From contig NC_012587.1 of assembly GCF_000018545.1 (NCBI RefSeq), forward strand, positions 1,798,001 to 1,862,000: a stretch of DNA of 64,000 nucleotides, in the 5' to 3' direction. The notes beneath the pieces were generated by a model. That model made no database searches and was not told where the DNA came from. It was given only the letters and a program-made list of their open reading frames with translations. The DNA comes from Sinorhizobium fredii NGR234 (GTDB lineage: Bacteria; Pseudomonadota; Alphaproteobacteria; Rhizobiales; Rhizobiaceae). Positions 1 through 9,398 of the stretch are shown here, one piece after another. Both the position numbers and the translations under genes were made by a program. The first letter of the stretch is position 1, and each line of letters starts with the position of its first letter.

Positions 1-558
1 AAAGGGCAGACACTGGTCGGCGTGGATAACCGAAGAGGCGGCTATCTCGCCGCCGACTACCTGTTGTCACTCGGGCACCGCCGCCTCGGCTACATGGGGG
101 GGCCCCAAATGCTGGACGTCGCGCGCGAGCGGTATGAAGGCTTCCTCAGTCGGATTCAGGCGTTTCAGCAACGGCATCCGGGCCAGTCACTCGCCGTCCA
201 GACTGTTGACGGCAATTTCGACTACAAGGCCGGTGAGGAACTTGGAAACAGGCTGTTGCGACAGGAACACCCGCCGACGGCGATCGCCACCGCCAGCGAC
301 CAGCAGGCGATCGGCCTGATGCGCGCGGCCGCCGACGTCGGTCTCTCCATACCGGACGACCTGTCGATCGTCGGCTTCGACGATATCCCCCTCGCCTCCC
401 TCGTCCTGCCGCGCTTGACGACGATTCGCCAACCGCTCGCCGAGATCGCGCGGATTGCGCTCGACGCGATCCTAAACCGCCCATCGGCGACCACAGAATG
501 CAAACTCGAGCCGGTGCTGGTGGAGCGAAGCTCGACGCGTGCCTGGTCCGCGAGATAG
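1..558 (+). CDS. LacI-family transcriptional regulator, C-terminal part
   Basis: The reading frame is open from the first base, so the gene starts before the window and its DNA-binding helix-turn-helix is not visible. The 185 residues present are the periplasmic-binding-protein-like effector domain of LacI/GalR regulators: a VDNRRGGYLAADYLLSLGH segment near the start, then ATASDQQAIGLMRAA, and the hallmark SIVGFDDIPLASLVLPRLTT followed by IRQP. Such proteins repress sugar genes until a sugar binds this domain. The effector cannot be inferred because the neighbours on the left are missing; the gene to the right is convergent and unrelated. Confidence 0.9.
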   Translation, partial: KGQTLVGVDNRRGGYLAADYLLSLGHRRLGYMGGPQMLDVARERYEGFLSRIQAFQQRHPGQSLAVQTVDGNFDYKAGEELGNRLLRQEHPPTAIATASDQQAIGLMRAAADVGLSIPDDLSIVGFDDIPLASLVLPRLTTIRQPLAEIARIALDAILNRPSATTECKLEPVLVERSSTRAWSAR

Positions 559-580
559 CTCGACAATTGGTGCTGAACCG

Positions 581-1342
581 TCAGTTGCGCAGTCTGTAGC
601 CGGTTCGGAAGATCCAGGTCAGCACGGACATGCAGATCGCCAGGAAAGCGAGAATGATCACCGCGCTGGCGAGCGGATTGACGTCGGAGATCTCGAAGAA
701 GCTCCAGCGGAAACCGCTGATCAGATAGAGCACCGGATTGAAGTGGCTGACCGCCCGCCAGAAGGGCGGCAGCATATCGACCGAGTAGAAGCTGCCGCCG
801 AGGAAGACGAGCGGCGGGACGACCAGCATCGGGATCAGGTTCAACTGCTCGAAATCCTTCGCCCAGATGCCGATGATGAAGCCGAACAGGCTGAAGGTCA
901 CCGCGGTCAGGACGAAGAAGAAAATCATCGCCAACGGGTGGGCGATACTGAGATCGACGAACAGCGACGCGGTGATAAGGATGATCGTACCGATCATCAA
1001 CCCCTTGGTCGCCGCCGCGCCGACATAGCCGAGAACGATTTCCAACATGGAGATCGGCGATGACAGCACTTCGTAGATCGTGCCCGTGAACTTGGGGAAA
1101 TAAATACCGAAGGAGCCGTTGCCGATGCACTGCGTCAGCAGTGTCAGCATCATCAGCCCCGGTGTGATGAAAGCGCCATAGGAAACACCGTCGATCTGCT
1201 GGATGCGTTCGCCGATCGCCGCGCCGAAGACGATGAAATAGAGCGAGGTCGAGATGACCGGCGACACCACGCTCTGCAGCAGGGTGCGTCGCGTACGCGC
1301 CATCTCGAAGAAATAGATGGACTTGACCGCCTCGATGTTCAT
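581..1342 (-). CDS. ABC-2 type transporter permease
   Basis: This 253-residue integral membrane protein is the transmembrane half of an ABC-2 exporter. It starts [20 protein letters not shown] and has about six hydrophobic segments, with the cytoplasmic amphipathic start and the [16 protein letters not shown] first membrane segment typical of the YadH/NodJ-like family. It overlaps the upstream ATPase gene by 4 bases (ATGA), so the two are translationally coupled and form one transporter in the inner membrane. The family exports drugs, polysaccharides or lipo-oligosaccharides; the substrate here is unknown. Confidence 0.88.
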   Translation of the reverse strand: MNIEAVKSIYFFEMARTRRTLLQSVVSPVISTSLYFIVFGAAIGERIQQIDGVSYGAFITPGLMMLTLLTQCIGNGSFGIYFPKFTGTIYEVLSSPISMLEIVLGYVGAAATKGLMIGTIILITASLFVDLSIAHPLAMIFFFVLTAVTFSLFGFIIGIWAKDFEQLNLIPMLVVPPLVFLGGSFYSVDMLPPFWRAVSHFNPVLYLISGFRWSFFEISDVNPLASAVIILAFLAICMSVLTWIFRTGYRLRN

Positions 1343-2265
1343 CGCCCCGCCTCCACGATCTCAACGAAAATATCTTCGAGCGAGCTTTGCTGGGTCGAAA
1401 GATCCCGAAGTCTGATCCCGGTCTCCGCGAGCGTCGCGAGCAGTGCCGTGATGCCGGTCCGTTCGGCACTCGTGTCATAGTCGTAGATCAGGCTTTGACC
1501 ATTGTCCTCGAGCGTCAGATTGTAGGATGACAGAGAATCCGGGATGCGCTCCAACGGTTGGGCGAGGTCGACGCGCAACTGCTTGCGTCCGAGCTTGGTC
1601 ATCAGAGCCTCCTTGTCCTCGACCAGGAGGATTTCACCACCGTTGATGACGGCGATCCGGTCGGCGATCTCTTCCGCTTCCTCGATGTAATGCGTCGTCA
1701 GGATGATCGTCACGCCCGAGGCGCGCAGCCGCTGGACAACCTCCCACATGCTCTTGCGCAGGCTGACGTCGACTCCCGCGGTCGGCTCGTCGAGGAAGAG
1801 CACGCGCGGCTCGTGCGACAGCGCCTTGGCGATCAGGACGCGCCGCTTCATGCCGCCCGAAAGCTCGCGCAGCATGTTGTCCTTCTTGCTCCAGAGCGAC
1901 AGGTCCTTCAGCACCTTCTCGATATGGGCGGGGTCCGGTTTCTTGCCGTGCAGGCCGCGCGAGAAGGAAACCGTGTTCCACACCGTCTCGAAGGCATCCG
2001 TCGTCAGTTCCTGCGGCACGAGCCCGATCATGGACCGCGTCTGGCGGAAGTCGCGCACGACGTCGTGGCCGTTGACGGTGACTTCGCCGCCGCTCGGATT
2101 GACGATGCCGCAGATGATCGAGATCAGGGTGGTCTTGCCGGCCCCGTTGGGTCCGAGCAAGGCGAGAATCTCCCCCTCCTCTATCTCGAGGCTGACGCCC
2201 TTCAGTGCCTCGAAACCGGAGGCATAGGTTTTCGACAGGTTCGAAACGTAAACAATAGAAGCCAT
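1339..2265 (-). CDS. ABC transporter ATP-binding protein
   Basis: This 308-residue ATPase partners the permease that follows it. Visible motifs are Walker [11 protein letters not shown] (about residues 39-48), the signature LSGGMKRR (about 136) and Walker [13 protein letters not shown] (about 155), followed by the H-loop TTHYIEE. The C-terminal ~90 residues beyond the nucleotide-binding domain are typical of ABC-2 exporter ATPases of the YadG/NodI type. It is the first gene of a two-gene operon read leftwards. Confidence 0.9.
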   Translation of the reverse strand: MASIVYVSNLSKTYASGFEALKGVSLEIEEGEILALLGPNGAGKTTLISIICGIVNPSGGEVTVNGHDVVRDFRQTRSMIGLVPQELTTDAFETVWNTVSFSRGLHGKKPDPAHIEKVLKDLSLWSKKDNMLRELSGGMKRRVLIAKALSHEPRVLFLDEPTAGVDVSLRKSMWEVVQRLRASGVTIILTTHYIEEAEEIADRIAVINGGEILLVEDKEALMTKLGRKQLRVDLAQPLERIPDSLSSYNLTLEDNGQSLIYDYDTSAERTGITALLATLAETGIRLRDLSTQQSSLEDIFVEIVEAGR

Positions 2266-2444
2266 GAAAAACGGATCCGGATGCGGGGCAATATCGGCAG
2301 GGTGCCGCTCCTATATGGGCCAATTCACGTTGTTTTGCAGCCCATCCCACGCAATTTTAAAGGTGACGCTATGTCAACTGATACCACAAGACGGGTGCTA
2401 GGAGGCCCGCTGCCTTAGCGGGGTGCCCGGAAGCGGTCATTGCT

Positions 2445-2780
2445 TCATCCCCTGCCACAGAATATCTCGTAGAGCGCCGTGATCAGCCGTGCCGCCTTCT
2501 CCTCGGCGAGGCGATAGAAGATCTGCTTCGCATCGCGCCGTGTCGCGACGATGCCTGCCTCGCGCAGCACGGTCAGTTGTTGCGACAGGGTCGGCTGGCG
2601 GATGCCAAGCGTCTCTTCCAACTGGCCGACGGAATGCTCGCCCTCGACGAGCCTACAGACGATCATCAGCCGGTTCTGGTTTGCGAGCGTCTTGAGCAGG
2701 GCCGCCGCTTCGCCCGCCCGCTCGCCCATGTCCGGGCCGACGCTTCGGATTTTCGTGACCATTCGCATGCCCATCGCCAT
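2445..2780 (-). CDS. bigR: ArsR/SmtB-family persulfide-responsive repressor (BigR/SqrR type)
   Basis: This 111-residue winged-helix regulator has the ArsR core LKTLANQNRLMIVCRLVEGE, the recognition helix region QPTLSQQLTVLREAGIV and a beta-wing TRRDAKQIFYRL. Two cysteines lie at residues 42 and 108, the spacing of the redox pair of BigR/SqrR proteins, which sense sulfane sulfur by forming a bond between those cysteines. Metal-site residues of ArsR are not evident. The start codon directly follows the stop of the persulfide dioxygenase gene (TGA-ATG), so the pair is one operon. Inferred role: derepress sulfide detoxification. Alternative in-frame ATGs occur at codons 3, 5 and 7. Confidence 0.88.
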   Translation of the reverse strand: MAMGMRMVTKIRSVGPDMGERAGEAAALLKTLANQNRLMIVCRLVEGEHSVGQLEETLGIRQPTLSQQLTVLREAGIVATRRDAKQIFYRLAEEKAARLITALYEIFCGRG

Positions 2781-3671
2781 TCAGCCCCATGCCGCTCCCT
2801 TGAGCGCATTGAGCGGAAATTTCAGATAGCGCGCGCCATTGGCTTCCGGTTCCGGCAAGCGCCCGCCGCGAATATTGACCTGCAGGGCGTGCAGGATCAG
2901 TTTCGGCATCGGCAGCGACCTATCGCGCGCCTCGCGCAATTGAACGAACTGATCCTCGGTCACGCCGGCAATATGCGCATTGCAGCGCTTCTCCTCGCCG
3001 ACCGTACTCTCCCAGCGCGGCTCGCGGCCTTCCGGCCGATAATCGTGCCCGGTGAAAACGCGGGTTTCGTCCGGCAGCGCCAGGATCCCGGCGATTGAGC
3101 GCCACAACTGGCGCGCGTCGCCGCCCGGGAAATCGGCACGGGCAGTGCCGCTATCCGGCATGAAGATCGTGTCGTGAACGAAGGCTGCATCGCCGAAGAC
3201 GTAGGTCACGGACGCAAGGGTGTGGCCCGGCGAATAGAGCACCCGTCCTTCGATCGACCCGAGGGGGAAGTGTTCGCCCTCGACGAAGAGATGGTCCCAT
3301 TGCGACCCGTCGGCCTCAAGCTCCGGCCAATTGTAGATACTCTTCCAGAGATTCTGGACGCGCACGATCTTGGATCCGATGCCTGTCGGCGCCCCGGTCC
3401 GTTCCTTCAGATAGGCGGCAGCCGAGAAATGGTCCGCATGCGGATGGGTATCGAGGATCCATTCGACCGTCAGACCGTTTTGCGCCACGTAGTCAAGGAT
3501 CAGATCCGCCTGCTCGGTCGCGGTCGTACCGGATTTCTCATCGAAATCCAGCACCGGGTCGATGATCGCGCAACGCTTGGTCAGCGGATCGGAAACGACA
3601 TACTGGATACTTCCGGTACGACATTCGTAAAAGCCTTGGACGTCCGGTTTTGCAGTCGCGGCTGCAGCCAT
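2781..3671 (-). CDS. blh: MBL-fold persulfide dioxygenase-like hydrolase (Blh)
   Basis: This 296-residue metallo-beta-lactamase-fold protein has the iron-binding motif THPHADH (about residues 75-81), the later GHT segment and the C-terminal TGHDY motif, as in ETHE1-like persulfide dioxygenases that oxidise glutathione persulfide to sulfite. The start chosen is the ATG at 3671 because GGAGG lies 5 bases upstream; a longer in-frame ATG at 3698 has no ribosome site and falls inside the AT-rich operator-like sequence. It is the first gene of blh-bigR; sulfite made by it could be exported by the TauE-like protein encoded just upstream on the same strand. Confidence 0.87.
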   Translation of the reverse strand: MAAAATAKPDVQGFYECRTGSIQYVVSDPLTKRCAIIDPVLDFDEKSGTTATEQADLILDYVAQNGLTVEWILDTHPHADHFSAAAYLKERTGAPTGIGSKIVRVQNLWKSIYNWPELEADGSQWDHLFVEGEHFPLGSIEGRVLYSPGHTLASVTYVFGDAAFVHDTIFMPDSGTARADFPGGDARQLWRSIAGILALPDETRVFTGHDYRPEGREPRWESTVGEEKRCNAHIAGVTEDQFVQLREARDRSLPMPKLILHALQVNIRGGRLPEPEANGARYLKFPLNALKGAAWG

Positions 3672-3689
3672 CGTCGCCTCCACTTTATC

Positions 3690-3720
3690 AATATACATTT
3701 AAATATATTATATATCGTTG
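3690..3720. promoter_or_regulatory. AT-rich palindromic operator-like element upstream of blh-bigR
   Basis: A run of about 25 bases that is almost entirely A/T stands out in otherwise GC-rich DNA. It contains the 8-base palindrome ATTTAAAT (3697-3704) and flanking TATA blocks. It lies directly upstream of the blh ribosome site. BigR-type repressors are known to bind AT-rich palindromes overlapping their own promoter, so this is the likely operator; that assignment is inference. Confidence 0.6.
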
Positions 3721-3861
3721 ACTCGGACAAGTGACCGGACATGACGACTATCGCATCGCGCGTTCAATGCTCCGGGAGACCAATTATCGCACAGCCGCGA
3801 TGACAAGGCTCATCCAAATCGGGACGCCGGCGATTCAATGGCCATGGGCGCTTACTCCGGG

Positions 3862-4683
3862 CTAGCCGTAAAGGCTGTAAAGGAAGCGCAAGGCTATCAA
3901 GATCATGAAAATGCCGAAGCCCGCTTCGAGCTGCCGCCTGTCCATGGCATGGGCCAGACGGACACCGAGCGGCGCCACCAGCAACGAGACCGGAATGATC
4001 AAGGCAACCGCGATCCAGTTGACGAACCCGGTGGAAAGCGGCGGCAGACCGGGTTCGCCCGAGCCCGCCCAGATATAACCGAACAGTCCGGGGATCGAGA
4101 TCAGTACCCCGACGCCGGAGGACGTCGCGATCGCCTCGTGGATCGGCCGGTTGTAGAGCGTCATGAACGTATTGTTGAGCACGCCGCCGCCAACGCCCAT
4201 CAGGCCGGACAAAACGCCGATCACAACGCCGACGAGCCACGTGATCGGATTCTTCGGAAGGTCCCTGCCGAGGCGCCAGGTGGCGCGGTTGAAGATCATC
4301 CGCAATGCCACCGCGAGCGCGATCATAGCGAAGATCAGCCGCAAGGTTTCGCTGCTGACATAAGCCGCGATCACGGTGGCAAGTATGGCGCCGAGCGGAA
4401 TGGCGAGGATCCAATTGCGCAGCAGGGCCGTATCGACGACGCCGCGCCGGTAGTGCAGCAGGAAGGAACGCACCGATGTCGGCACGATGATTGCCGTCGA
4501 GGTGCCCACCGACAGATGCATCCGCACCGCGTCGTCGACGCCGAGAAGCCCGAAGACCTGAAAGAAGACAGGCACGAGGATGGCGCCGCCGCCGACGCCG
4601 AAGAGACCCGCAAGTACGCCGGACACGACGCCGGCCGCGGCCAGCGCCAAGGCAAACATCATCAATTCCGAGAGCGGCGGCAT
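3862..4683 (-). CDS. TauE/SafE-family sulfite exporter-like membrane protein
   Basis: This 273-residue inner-membrane protein has about eight hydrophobic segments in two related halves. Each half carries a glycine-rich turn: GLFGVGGGAILVP near residue 26 and GLMGVGGGVLNN near residue 160, the duplicated signature of the TauE/SafE/DUF81 family of sulfite or organosulfonate exporters. It lies upstream of blh-bigR on the same strand with about 190 bases between, so it belongs functionally to the sulfide-to-sulfite detoxification module even if transcribed separately. Confidence 0.85.
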   Translation of the reverse strand: MPPLSELMMFALALAAAGVVSGVLAGLFGVGGGAILVPVFFQVFGLLGVDDAVRMHLSVGTSTAIIVPTSVRSFLLHYRRGVVDTALLRNWILAIPLGAILATVIAAYVSSETLRLIFAMIALAVALRMIFNRATWRLGRDLPKNPITWLVGVVIGVLSGLMGVGGGVLNNTFMTLYNRPIHEAIATSSGVGVLISIPGLFGYIWAGSGEPGLPPLSTGFVNWIAVALIIPVSLLVAPLGVRLAHAMDRRQLEAGFGIFMILIALRFLYSLYG

Positions 4684-4876
4684 GGAGAACCCGATCTTGC
4701 TGAAGGCCGGCAGCAGATCCTGCCGATGGGGATGAGCCCCATCACTGTCATGAAACGGTGATGCTTTTCAATCACCTTCGGACGGCGCAGAGCGACCCCG
4801 CTCTCGTGATTTGCACGCCGGAGCCTCCCCTATCCTCCGGCCGTTTTTGGCCGGCCCCCGCCGGCCTCTTTTTTTG

Positions 4877-4968
4877 CTGCGCTAAAGCGCATCATGCGAC
4901 GCGCTTTAGGTCTTTGTTTTGCGCATGTCGTTATCCCAAACCCGCTGCACACTTTTGGGCGACATGCG
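4877..4968. repeat. Intergenic palindromic repeat (GCGCATGTCG / CGACATGCGC type)
   Basis: Two nested inverted repeats are visible: AAAGCGCATCATGCGACGCGCTTT at 4884-4907, in which AAAGCGC pairs with GCGCTTT, and then GCGCATGTCG (about 4921-4930) matched by CGACATGCGC (about 4960-4969). This is the form of a short mosaic repeat common between rhizobial genes. It lies between the TauE-like gene and the extensin-like gene and reaches the stop codon of the latter. Confidence 0.65.
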
Positions 4969-6195
4969 CTAATCGCAATGCCGATAGCCCGACTTCCGGG
5001 TCCTGAGGTCGAAGTGGAAATGGTCCTTGTGGTAGGGGTCGCTGCCGGGGCCGAGCACGGTGTGGAAATACTTGCAGCTGTCGGCGCGCACCGCCTTCAG
5101 CAGCCCACGCTCCCGGAAGGCGAAGAAGCCCTTTCGGCGCACGTCGATCTCCTTGCCGTTCTTCAGCACGAATTTGCCGACGTCGATCGCATTGCCGCGT
5201 GCATGTTCCGACATCGGATTGCCGCGGCGCGAGTTCATCGTCCGGCAGGAATAGCCGCCGAGCGGCTTGATCGTCTTGACACCGGACCAGTAGCGGTAAC
5301 GCGAGGACGGCGCGAGCTCGTATTTCACCCATTTGGCGAAGGCTTCGGTGACCTGGCAATTGAGCTTCACCGCGGGCTTGACGGCAATGTTGCCGGATAG
5401 GCCGCTGATCTCGACCGGGTAGTCGATGCCGCACGACGGACCGTTATAGATGCGCGGCACGTCGCGGAAGGTGACGCCGAGCTTCCTCAGCCGCTGGCGG
5501 CAGGCGATCTCAGAGCGCGGCATTTCGCCGGTATATTCAGGCGTCGACAGCGGATTGCGGGCGCGCGGCAGGAAGGCGACCTGCTGCGGCTCCTCGGTGC
5601 GCCGAATGGTGCGCTGCGGCTCGACACGTCGCGCCCTCTTCGCCTCTTCGGCGGAAATCTGCTCGGGCGTCAGTGGCGGCAGATCGGGATCAAAATCCGG
5701 ACTTGCTTCCGAAACAGGCTCCGGCTCGGCCGGGACGCCCAGTTGACGCACATTGTCCTCACCGATGCCGCCGACGACCGGCTGGGCGGTGTTGCCTTCG
5801 GCGATGTCGCCGGCCTGCTCCTGCGCCAGGCCGACGACCGGCTCGACACCGAGCATCGCATCCATATTGACGCCTTCGGGAGGAACCGTCATCGGACTGG
5901 CGCTTGCGACCTGCGTTTCCGCCATCTCCGGCTGGCTGTCGATCATCGGCAGGCTGCCCTGCGGCTCGGCGGCGCCGGCGGTCCTGTCGCTGAACGTCGA
6001 TACCGGCTCTTCCGAAGGATAGGCGGCCGCCTCCCGTTCCGGATTGGCAACGACGCGGCTCGGCCTGATGGCGCCGACGCGGGAGGCGTCATCGATCCTG
6101 GCCGGTGGCGAAAGTACGTCCGTGCTGCAGGCGACAAGCGGAATGGACAGCAGCAGCGCCGTCAACGGTCGATGGAGAAGAGAAACATACGCCAT
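4969..6195 (-). CDS. Extensin-like domain lipoprotein
   Basis: This 408-residue protein begins MAYVSLLHRPLTALLLSIPL and has a lipobox LVAC with the lipidated cysteine at residue 23, so it is probably a lipoprotein. Residues ~25-240 are a low-complexity Pro/Glu/Ala-rich linker. The C-terminal ~170 residues form the extensin-like domain: CRQRLRKLGVTF, GCGIDYP-like CGIDYPVEI, RGNPMSEHARGNAIDVGKF and HKDHFHFDLR. The His/Asp pattern resembles D-Ala-D-Ala peptidase folds, so a cell-wall role is plausible. A longer frame to 6318 exists but the signal peptide fixes the start here. It appears monocistronic. Confidence 0.87.
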   Translation of the reverse strand: MAYVSLLHRPLTALLLSIPLVACSTDVLSPPARIDDASRVGAIRPSRVVANPEREAAAYPSEEPVSTFSDRTAGAAEPQGSLPMIDSQPEMAETQVASASPMTVPPEGVNMDAMLGVEPVVGLAQEQAGDIAEGNTAQPVVGGIGEDNVRQLGVPAEPEPVSEASPDFDPDLPPLTPEQISAEEAKRARRVEPQRTIRRTEEPQQVAFLPRARNPLSTPEYTGEMPRSEIACRQRLRKLGVTFRDVPRIYNGPSCGIDYPVEISGLSGNIAVKPAVKLNCQVTEAFAKWVKYELAPSSRYRYWSGVKTIKPLGGYSCRTMNSRRGNPMSEHARGNAIDVGKFVLKNGKEIDVRRKGFFAFRERGLLKAVRADSCKYFHTVLGPGSDPYHKDHFHFDLRTRKSGYRHCD

Positions 6196-6393
6196 ACCAG
6201 TTGCCGCCTTCGTCCATGACAAAGCCACCGCCTGCCCACAATCGAAACGTGACGTGCCGCTATGTCGCCAAGCAGGCAAGCGGCCGAAAAAGTCGGGTTC
6301 AAGCCGCACTATAGGCAAACGTGGTTAATGAAGCTTTGCCCGCTGCCAAAAGTGACCCGCACTGGCACAAGCCTCTGGCTCGGCTGCCCTATG

Positions 6394-6791
6394 TCAGACG
6401 CACTCGCCGCGGCGGACAATCCGGAAACCGGCCGCGCCGGCCTCGCAGGCATTCGGGAACGTCCGCCTCAACCTGCCGCGCTCGCCGCAGACCGGCGCAT
6501 ATTCGCGGGTGCAGGCCTGCTCCACCGGCGGACGCACATTCGGCCGGCATTCGCCGCGGTGCAGGACGCGGAAGCCGTCGGCGCGCGCGTTGCAGGCGTT
6601 GGGGAAGGTTCTGAGCCGGTTGCCACGCTCGCCGCATACTGGTGCGAATTCCATCGTGCACATTTGCGGCGGCCGGATCGGCGCGGGCCAGGACGTGGTT
6701 CGTCGACGACGACCGTGCAGGCGCAAAGAAACCCGATCACCATCAAGACCGAAGCGGATGGCCGCGAGATCAATAGCCTGAGAAGCGACAT
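6394..6791 (-). pseudogene. Kazal-type protease-inhibitor lipoprotein interrupted by a one-base frameshift
   Basis: An ATG at 6791 has a perfect GGAGG six bases upstream and encodes a lipoprotein signal, MSLLRLLISRPSASVLMVIG then FLCACTVVVDEPRPGP. That frame then turns into non-protein-like sequence. In the next frame from about 6705 leftwards two Kazal-like modules appear, CTMEFAPVCGERG...GEC and CTREYAPVCGERG...GEC, each with the C-VCG pattern. Restoring one missing base around 6700-6710 (CCCGCGCCG run) joins the two. Known rhizobial relatives have a CTVVV-type lipobox directly before the Kazal modules. So this is either a recently broken gene or a sequencing error; an alternative Kazal-only start at 6810 lacks a ribosome site. 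Confidence 0.78.
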
Positions 6792-7001
6792 GGAAATCCT
6801 CCGCGAACATGCTGCGCGTCGGGCGAACTGCACACAGCCGCCCTCTCCCGGCGCGATCTCACCTGGAACGGACGGCGCGGTCAAGATCCGCGAACCGGAT
6901 CAGTTTCATACAACTGGCGATAGGAAGCGGTCGAAACAAGAAGCCCGCGCCCTTTCGAACGCGGGTCAGTCCTGCAACGGGTCTTGTCTCTTGTTGATGC
7001 G

Positions 7002-8810
7002 TCAGGCTGCCCGGCCATACGCAACCTGCCCGTCGCGCAAGCGGAACTTCTCGAGCAGCGACTTCAACTCGCGACTCTCCTGCGCCAGCACCTGGCTCGC
7101 AGCGGTCGTCTCCTCGACCATCGCCGCGTTCTGCTGGGTCATCTGATCCATGCTGTTGACGGCCGTGTTGACCTCCTGGAGGCCCGTCGCCTGTTCCCGT
7201 GCCGCGGTGGCGATAGAGGCGACCTGTTCGTTCACCTGGTTGACGAGCGCCTCGATCTCCATCAGGGCGTCGCCCGTCGAGCGCACCAGTTCGACGCCAG
7301 CGCCGACTTCCTTGACCGACGTGCCGATCAGACCCTTGATCTCCTTCGCAGCCCCCGCCGACCGTTGCGCAAGCTCGCGGACTTCCTGGGCGACGACCGC
7401 AAAGCCGCGTCCCGCCTCGCCTGCCCGCGCCGCTTCCACGCCGGCGTTCAGCGCCAGCAGGTTGGTCTGGAAGGCGATTTCGTCGATAACGCCGATGATC
7501 TGGCTGATGCGGCTCGAGGAGTCCTCGATACGGCCCATGGCATCGATCGCGTTGCGCACGATGCCGCCGGATTTCGCCGCACTCGCCTTGGTCTCGTTGA
7601 CCATGTCGCGCGCCTCGACGGCGCGGTCCGAGGCGTGGCGCACGGTGGAGGTGATCTCGTCGAGCGCCGCAGCCGTTTCTTCCAGGGCGGCGGCCTGCTG
7701 TTCGGTCCGCCGTGCCAGGTTGTTCGCCGCCTCGGAAATGTCGCCGGCGCTGCCGTGCACGATCTCCGTCGATTGCGAGATCGCCCCGATCACATCGCGA
7801 AGCGCGGCAACGGCGGTATTGAAGTCGTGCTTGAGCTTGCCGTATTCCGGCGCGATCCGCCCGACTTCGGCCGTCAGATCGCCGCTTGCCAGCCGCTCCA
7901 GTGCGGCGCCGAGCGCTTCCATCGCCTCGGCCTGGGAGGCGGCGGTCGAGCGCTGCAGTTCTTCGTTGCCGCGTCGCTCGGCGTTCAGCCGATCCTGCTG
8001 CTCGGATTCGCGCGAGCGCAGTTCCAGCCGCTCCTTCACGGAATCGCGCAGCACCAGCAGCACCTTGGCCATCTGGCCGATCTCGTCGGCACGGTCCGTT
8101 TCCGGGATATTCGAGGAAACGTCCTCGTCGGCAATCGCCTGCATCGAGACCTTCAGCTTTTCAACCGGCCGCACGACGCTGCGGACGATCGCCAGCGCCG
8201 CCAGCAGGATCGCCAGCGCGGCCGCCGCGAGAATGCCGCCAACCTGCCAGGCGCGCTCGCGGAACATCGCCGCGAGGTCGTCGGCATAGACGCCGGTGCC
8301 GACGACCCAGCCCCAGGGCTTGAAGCCGGCCACGTGCGAATATTTCAACACCGGTTCCTCGGCGCCCGGCTTCGGCCAGTAATAGTCGACGAAGCCCCTG
8401 CCCTCAGCCTGCACGGTCTTGACGAATTCGACGAACAGGAATTTTCCGTTCGGGTCCTTGTTCTGGGAAAGATCCTTGCCGTCCAGTTCCGGCTTGATCG
8501 GATGCATCACCATCGCTGGCTGCATGTCGTTGACCCAGAAATAGCCGCTGTCCTGGTAGCGCATCGCCTTGATCGCTTCGAGCGCACGCTTCTGCGCCTC
8601 CTCGCGCGACAGCGTTCCGGCCTGTTCCTGCTTGTGATAGGCCTCGAACACCGCGACGGCGTTCTCGTTCATTGCCGAAAGCATTGCCTTGCGTTCGGCG
8701 ACGAGCTTGTCCTGCGCCTGGACCAGGCCGAAGGTCAATGCCGCCGCCATGGCCAGCAGCGCAAATGCCACGAGCGCGTATAGCCGCGCCGAAATCCGAA
8801 ATCGTCTCAT
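7002..8810 (-). CDS. Methyl-accepting chemotaxis protein with sCache domain
   Basis: This 602-residue chemoreceptor begins [20 protein letters not shown] (first membrane segment), followed by a periplasmic single Cache domain (about residues 35-180, with [16 protein letters not shown] and [12 protein letters not shown]), a second membrane segment (about 190-212), HAMP, a further linker and the methyl-accepting signalling domain with the conserved hairpin [20 protein letters not shown] and [16 protein letters not shown]. sCache domains often bind small organic acids. GGGAGG precedes this start, so the longer frame to 8870 was not used. No che genes are adjacent; it is a stand-alone receptor. 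Confidence 0.93.
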   Translation of the reverse strand: MRRFRISARLYALVAFALLAMAAALTFGLVQAQDKLVAERKAMLSAMNENAVAVFEAYHKQEQAGTLSREEAQKRALEAIKAMRYQDSGYFWVNDMQPAMVMHPIKPELDGKDLSQNKDPNGKFLFVEFVKTVQAEGRGFVDYYWPKPGAEEPVLKYSHVAGFKPWGWVVGTGVYADDLAAMFRERAWQVGGILAAAALAILLAALAIVRSVVRPVEKLKVSMQAIADEDVSSNIPETDRADEIGQMAKVLLVLRDSVKERLELRSRESEQQDRLNAERRGNEELQRSTAASQAEAMEALGAALERLASGDLTAEVGRIAPEYGKLKHDFNTAVAALRDVIGAISQSTEIVHGSAGDISEAANNLARRTEQQAAALEETAAALDEITSTVRHASDRAVEARDMVNETKASAAKSGGIVRNAIDAMGRIEDSSSRISQIIGVIDEIAFQTNLLALNAGVEAARAGEAGRGFAVVAQEVRELAQRSAGAAKEIKGLIGTSVKEVGAGVELVRSTGDALMEIEALVNQVNEQVASIATAAREQATGLQEVNTAVNSMDQMTQQNAAMVEETTAASQVLAQESRELKSLLEKFRLRDGQVAYGRAA

Positions 8811-9002
8811 CCCAGCCTCCCTCTCAGTGGCTTGCAGGATAAGGACAGGTATTTGCGAAGCTCCTAACAAATATTTCGCTAGATTTTACAGTCGATCCTT
8901 AATGAATCGGCAACCATGGCAGCCGCCGGAGATTTGGCGGACCCTCTTTTTCCGATACCCGCCATAGGCTAAACCTTTTGCCGACAACGGGAGACAGGCC
9001 GG

Positions 9003-9389
9003 ATGAATGCAGTGAACAGGCCGAACGGCGAGCTAACCTTGCGCACGCTGGCGATGCCCGGCGATGCCAACGCGGCCGGCGATATTTTCGGCGGATGGGT
9101 GATGGCGCAGATGGACCTTTCCTGCGGCATCCGCGCCGCCGAACGCGCCAGGGGCCGCGTCGTCACCGCCGCGGTGAAGGAAATGGCTTTCGCGCTGCCG
9201 GTGAAGATCGGCGACACGCTGTGCATCTATACGGATATCGTCACGGTCGGACGCACCTCGATGACGCTCAAGGTCGAGGCCTGGGCGCAACGCTATCTCT
9301 CGCATGTGATGGAGAAGGTCACCGACGCCATTTTCGTGATGGTGGCGCTCGACGGCAGCGGCAAGCCGACGCCTGTGCCGGCGGAATAG
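9003..9389 (+). CDS. Acyl-CoA thioesterase, hotdog fold (YciA-like)
   Basis: This 128-residue protein has the hotdog thioesterase pattern: RTLAMPGDANAAGDIFGGWV at residues ~14-33, where the Asn-Ala-Asp-GG segment supplies the catalytic Asp, and VVTAAVKEMAFALPVKIGD with the SMTLKVEAWAQR strand. Members hydrolyse acyl-CoA to free acid and CoA in the cytosol. The ribosome site is GGGAGACAGGCC just upstream. The next gene follows after 9 bases and may be co-transcribed. Confidence 0.88.
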   Translation: MNAVNRPNGELTLRTLAMPGDANAAGDIFGGWVMAQMDLSCGIRAAERARGRVVTAAVKEMAFALPVKIGDTLCIYTDIVTVGRTSMTLKVEAWAQRYLSHVMEKVTDAIFVMVALDGSGKPTPVPAE

Positions 9390-9398
9390 CGGCAAGCC

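Noticed and set aside
3764..4414. 216-codon minus-strand frame overlapping the TauE-like gene
   Set aside because: It is an out-of-frame reading of the same strand, rich in Arg and His, whereas the overlapping frame has the duplicated GVGGG signature and membrane segments.
6984..8783. 599-codon plus-strand frame opposite the chemoreceptor
   Set aside because: It is a shadow of the chemoreceptor gene: composition is Arg/Leu/His-rich without domain features, and the opposite strand encodes an intact sCache-HAMP-signalling protein.
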